Positions 61,215-64,000 of a DNA stretch of 64,000 nt are shown here, in pieces; the stretch's first letter is position 1; each line of letters starts with the position of its first letter. The notes beneath the pieces were generated by a model. It was not told the origin of the DNA. It saw only the letters and a program-made list of their open reading frames with translations, and did not search any database. The position numbers and the translations under genes are program-made. The stretch lies in NCBI RefSeq assembly GCF_003966265.1, contig NZ_RXNV01000015.1, positions 30,291 to 94,290 of the forward strand, in the 5' to 3' direction. Source of the stretch: Shewanella atlantica (GTDB lineage Bacteria; Pseudomonadota; Gammaproteobacteria; Enterobacterales; Shewanellaceae).

Positions 61215-61223
61215 GGGGGGGGG
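61215..61223 (+). repeat. G9 homopolymer at the start of the ToxR-like gene
   Basis: It lies between two in-frame ATG codons (61193 and 61226). Length change would uncouple the upstream start or alter the ribosome-binding region of the downstream one. Confidence 0.9.
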
Positions 61224-61225
61224 AG

Positions 61226-61828
61226 ATGGAACACATTGTTATTGAGTATAACAAATTAATAAGAGGAGATATAGCCCTTAAGATATCAGATGCTGATCGC
61301 CGTATTCTTCTTGTTTTTCACGACAATCCAAACCGAATTTTTACACGTGCGGAACTACTGGAGATCGGGTGGCCGAATTCAATTGTTTCGGAAACATCGG
61401 TCAATATTGTAATAGGAAATCTTCGAAATTATTTGAAGCAACTTTCCCCTAAAAGTAAGTTGATAACCATTCCCAAGGAGGGGTATCAGTCCGATTTTTG
61501 TTTCGAGATAAAGCTCCCCCAGGCTAATGAGGTGGAGCGGGTAGCGACAGCGGAGGTCAGCCCTTATGACCTGGTGACTTACATTGCGACGACTGCGTTC
61601 AATATCGTTTGCGTGCTCGGGGTATTCGCAATGGTATTGATTGGCGCAACATGGTGGCACAGTACGGAGTCATTGGTTTGCACTAAAGTGAAAGAGATGG
61701 CGTATTGTGGGTTTGATACGATGCCGGCCGAATTACTTGAAGCAGTCCCTTATCGAGCCGCTCGTACCGTCTACTTCTCGGTAAATTCTCATGGGGAGGT
61801 AGGATATGAATATTTGGATCATGATTAG
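61226..61828 (+). CDS. ToxR/CadC-like membrane-anchored winged-helix regulator
   Basis: The 200-residue protein has an N-terminal OmpR-type winged helix (SDADRRILLVFHDNP, then RAELLEIGWP and SVNIVIGNLRNYLKQL), a single transmembrane helix (about 118-142) and a short periplasmic tail with two Cys (152, 161), a layout like ToxR or TcpP. ATG 61226 places the domain correctly. ATG 61193, coupled to the upstream stop and read through the G9 tract, is an alternative. Likely targets are the nearby surface genes (inference). Confidence 0.82.
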   Translation: MEHIVIEYNKLIRGDIALKISDADRRILLVFHDNPNRIFTRAELLEIGWPNSIVSETSVNIVIGNLRNYLKQLSPKSKLITIPKEGYQSDFCFEIKLPQANEVERVATAEVSPYDLVTYIATTAFNIVCVLGVFAMVLIGATWWHSTESLVCTKVKEMAYCGFDTMPAELLEAVPYRAARTVYFSVNSHGEVGYEYLDHD

Positions 61829-62243
61829 GGTAAGCGGCATTATCGCACTGCTTTTTTTTGGGTACGGTTTGCTGCGAGGCGCAGGGTGTGATTATCGATT
61901 TCATGGCGTTAACGACCAATTAAAGAGTCATGTCAACATTCAATGCCACCAAGCCCGGATGAGCGGCGAGTTAGTCTCGCACAGTGGTGAGCCAATTTTA
62001 ACATTTGAAGGGTGGCTATTTAGCTACTCTGAAACATATTTTTATCTGTACCTGCGAGATGTTGATGCCCACGTAGCAACAAATTTACCGAATGCGAAAC
62101 TCAAAGGTTTTTCTTTATATGAAAATACTTCTCTTTTGCAGGGGAATATACAAGTGAAAGATAACAATGAGGCTGTAGTCATGTTTTATCGGCCAGAGCG
62201 GTATACATCAAAAGGCCGGATTTTGGGTAGGGTGGAGTGGTAA
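61806..62243 (+). CDS. ToxS-like membrane partner of the winged-helix regulator
   Basis: The 145-residue protein has one N-terminal transmembrane helix (about 6-24) and a periplasmic domain with two Cys (28, 47). Its start lies inside the regulator gene (23-base overlap) with GGAGGTAGGAT upstream, so translation is coupled. This layout matches toxRS and tcpPH. There is no recognisable sequence identity with ToxS, and the role is inferred from topology and position. Confidence 0.7.
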   Translation: MNIWIMIRVSGIIALLFFGYGLLRGAGCDYRFHGVNDQLKSHVNIQCHQARMSGELVSHSGEPILTFEGWLFSYSETYFYLYLRDVDAHVATNLPNAKLKGFSLYENTSLLQGNIQVKDNNEAVVMFYRPERYTSKGRILGRVEW

Positions 62244-63079
62244 TGAAAAACTTTAAATATCATGGCACACGACTCAAGTCTGCATGGTTGTGCCTGCCGC
62301 TTATCTCGCTTTTATCGACGCCATTAATGGCAGAGGAGTTTTATTTGGGGGCGGCCCCGTTTTTTTCAACACTTGAGTACCAGGAGGTATCGACGGTGAG
62401 TAACGACATAGATATTGGTGCAGAATTATTTGGCGGTGCGAAACTTAACTCATACTTTGGTATAGAGTTTGGGGCTGGGTATGGCAGTCGCGATGGCCGC
62501 GATGAGCGCAGCCTCTATGGTGATGCATTGGTGTTGGGGTATTACCCCTACTCTTCAACAACATCATTTTTCCTCGGTGCGGGTCCTGCGTGGTTCGGGG
62601 GGGAGTGGCGGAGCGTATCCGCTATCGGTGTAGACTTTCAAGTCAGTGAGGCTTTGTCACTTAATCTGGGATATAAGCGTCACTTTAACTCTGGCGTTGA
62701 TGGGGTTGATGTTGACGCCTTTCGGTTTGGGATAAAGTACAGATTTGGTGGCACCAAAGCAGCAAGGCCGACAGTTATCGCCCAGAAAAGCGCCGAGACA
62801 GTAACAACGGCGCAGGCGCAAGAGTCTGCCACTGCACCGCCCCCTCTGGAGCTTACCTCACCGCCCAGCTTCCCACCGACGAAAGAGGTGGAGTATAAAG
62901 AGGTGGAGTATGTAGTGGTGGAGGGAGAATGGATTCACCTCCTGCTTCGTGAGCGTGGGATGACGATGCCCCAATTTTTGGCGCTTAATCCGGCATTTGG
63001 CGAGGACAGCACGCTCGGTCGTGACCCAGAGAGGATTTACCCTGGTGACCACTTGGTGTTAATTCAATGGGCACAGTGA
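62243..63079 (+). CDS. Outer-membrane beta-barrel protein with C-terminal LysM domain
   Basis: The 278-residue protein has a signal peptide (cleavage after LMA, about residue 30), a small OmpA/OmpW-like barrel (alternating strands, about 31-165, ending FRFGIKYRF), a Pro/Ala/Thr-rich linker and a LysM-type domain (MTMPQFLALNPAF, then RIYPGDHLVLI). The barrel sits in the outer membrane while LysM probably binds peptidoglycan. The ATG overlaps the previous stop (TAATG). Confidence 0.78.
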   Translation: MKNFKYHGTRLKSAWLCLPLISLLSTPLMAEEFYLGAAPFFSTLEYQEVSTVSNDIDIGAELFGGAKLNSYFGIEFGAGYGSRDGRDERSLYGDALVLGYYPYSSTTSFFLGAGPAWFGGEWRSVSAIGVDFQVSEALSLNLGYKRHFNSGVDGVDVDAFRFGIKYRFGGTKAARPTVIAQKSAETVTTAQAQESATAPPPLELTSPPSFPPTKEVEYKEVEYVVVEGEWIHLLLRERGMTMPQFLALNPAFGEDSTLGRDPERIYPGDHLVLIQWAQ

Positions 63080-63174
63080 TGAGTAGCGGGTTTAATGTTT
63101 TGTAAAAGAATACCCTCCCACTCATTAAGTAAGTGCCAACGAAAAAAGACAAAATTGTAATGAATAGGAATGAA

Positions 63175-64000
63175 ATGAAAAATACACGATACACCCATAT
63201 ATTTAGCGCTGTCATGCTCGCCTCGGTGATAACCGCCTGCGAGTCTGATGATGCGGGTACGCCTGTACAATCAGCGCCCGAGGTGATACTGGACGTATCC
63301 AATGGGCTACAGCCCGTGAGCAGTGATGTGCCCACCTTTATCGATTTATCCCCCTTTATTAGCGCCAAGGGCGACTATACGTTGGTGGGGGTGAAACAAA
63401 TAAAAAACCAAGGGACGGGCTCTTGTCAGCACAGCGCACCGGAAGGGTCAGGCTTTACCGCCACACTCGGCGGTGGTGCGGCTTGTCATTACCAATATGA
63501 CGTTAAATCAACAAACAGTAGCGCTGCGGTTGCCACGGGTGAAGTAGTTGTAGTGGTCTCGGTGCCAGGTGATCCAGTCATGAAGCCTATTTCCGTGGCC
63601 ATGCAGCAAGATGAAACCGTAGTGATTGATTTAGATGATGAGTTGTCACCTGATTATCCGTCAGGGTATGTGCTTTCTGGCGAGATTAGCGATATCACCC
63701 TCCTGGGTGACGGACAGGTGACCGATGTAAACGAGGTGGCTAACACCATCACGTATGTCTCAGCCGGTACGCAAGGCTATACGCGGTTAATTTACACCCT
63801 AGAGGGGTTAGTCGGCGGTGAGCCTGACATGAAAATAGGTAACATCGATATTTCTGTGTCTGATAACCTCAATCATGCTCCCAGCGCTGAAAACTGGCAC
63901 TACTCGGATATGGTAGATACTGAAACGACCGTGACCATGGATGTGGCGCCCTTTATAAGTGACAGTGACACTTATAACGGCGGCGGTGTGGATACGGTTC
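63175..64000 (+). CDS. Large lipoprotein with Ig/cadherin-like repeats (cut by window edge)
   Basis: At least 275 residues are visible. A signal peptide ends in lipobox VITAC (Cys about 22). The rest is strand-rich and acidic, with repeating segments (TVTMDVAPFISDSDTYNGGG, compared with PTFIDLSPFISAKGDYTLVG), as in cadherin/Ig-type bacterial surface proteins. The ATG at 63175 follows AGGA. The gene continues beyond 64000. It is likely an outer-membrane-anchored adhesin or scaffold, by inference. Confidence 0.75.
   Translation, partial: MKNTRYTHIFSAVMLASVITACESDDAGTPVQSAPEVILDVSNGLQPVSSDVPTFIDLSPFISAKGDYTLVGVKQIKNQGTGSCQHSAPEGSGFTATLGGGAACHYQYDVKSTNSSAAVATGEVVVVVSVPGDPVMKPISVAMQQDETVVIDLDDELSPDYPSGYVLSGEISDITLLGDGQVTDVNEVANTITYVSAGTQGYTRLIYTLEGLVGGEPDMKIGNIDISVSDNLNHAPSAENWHYSDMVDTETTVTMDVAPFISDSDTYNGGGVDTV

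Overview
The window reads as Shewanella chromosome (gammaproteobacterium). The basis is the gene set: linked moa and mod genes, two adjacent fdhXABC formate dehydrogenase operons with DUF3305, DUF3306, a TorD-like chaperone and FdhD, an ETF-ubiquinone oxidoreductase, a GlyGly-CTERM M6 protease and dispersed intergenic repeats. The species call rests on remembered gene order and protein features. No database was searched.

Layout. (1) 1-1323, minus strand: a YgiW-type OB-fold protein, a PepSY-like protein and a response regulator cut by the window edge, an order like ygiW-qseBC. (2) 1457-7137, minus strand: moaABCDE then modABC, which make molybdenum cofactor and import molybdate. A Moco riboswitch lies in the moaA leader, with a plausible promoter and FNR-like box upstream. 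(3) 7487-22996: mixed housekeeping and signalling genes: ETF-QO with a PsrA-like operator, a chemoreceptor, DUF4870, MOSC, an RstAB-like two-component pair, a diguanylate cyclase, a PfkB kinase, a GNAT acetyltransferase, two ABM-like proteins, a LysR regulator and a HemN/HemW-like radical SAM enzyme. (4) 23412-40065: two complete formate dehydrogenase operons (fdhX-A-B-C twice), with maturation genes (TorD-like chaperone, polyferredoxin, DUF3306, DUF3305) upstream and, divergently, fdhD plus an HTH/periplasmic-binding-fold regulator. The divergent promoter region holds a palindromic TAGGACA operator candidate. Regions 2 and 4 form one functional theme: molybdate in, cofactor made, cofactor sulfurated, two Tat-exported formate dehydrogenases assembled.

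(5) 40066-50168: a small membrane protein, a striking run of perfect small hairpins, rlmF, a FliL-like protein, ubiC, an M6 protease with a small lipoprotein, a 265-bp MITE-like element, a GH63 glucosidase, and a MarC remnant without its N-terminal third. (6) 50169-53122 is a scar: an internally deleted group II intron (intact domain V), an intact IS3-family element, fragments of an interrupted gene, and an orphan DUF2384 antitoxin. (7) 53247-58818, minus strand: a five-gene alternate (CS1/alpha-type) chaperone-usher fimbrial operon. (8) 58819-60952: a decayed IS3-family element and several inverted repeats. (9) 60954-64000, plus strand: a small ORF, a ToxR-like membrane winged-helix regulator, a small ToxS-like membrane partner, a beta-barrel protein with a C-terminal LysM domain, and a large lipoprotein running off the window.

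Regions 7-9 look horizontally acquired and are the best candidate for something undescribed. They combine a fimbria, a ToxRS-like regulatory pair, a LysM outer-membrane protein and a repeat-type lipoprotein, with long G/C homopolymers in the tip-adhesin gene, upstream of the major pilin and at the regulator start. Those tracts suggest, but do not prove, slipped-strand phase variation.
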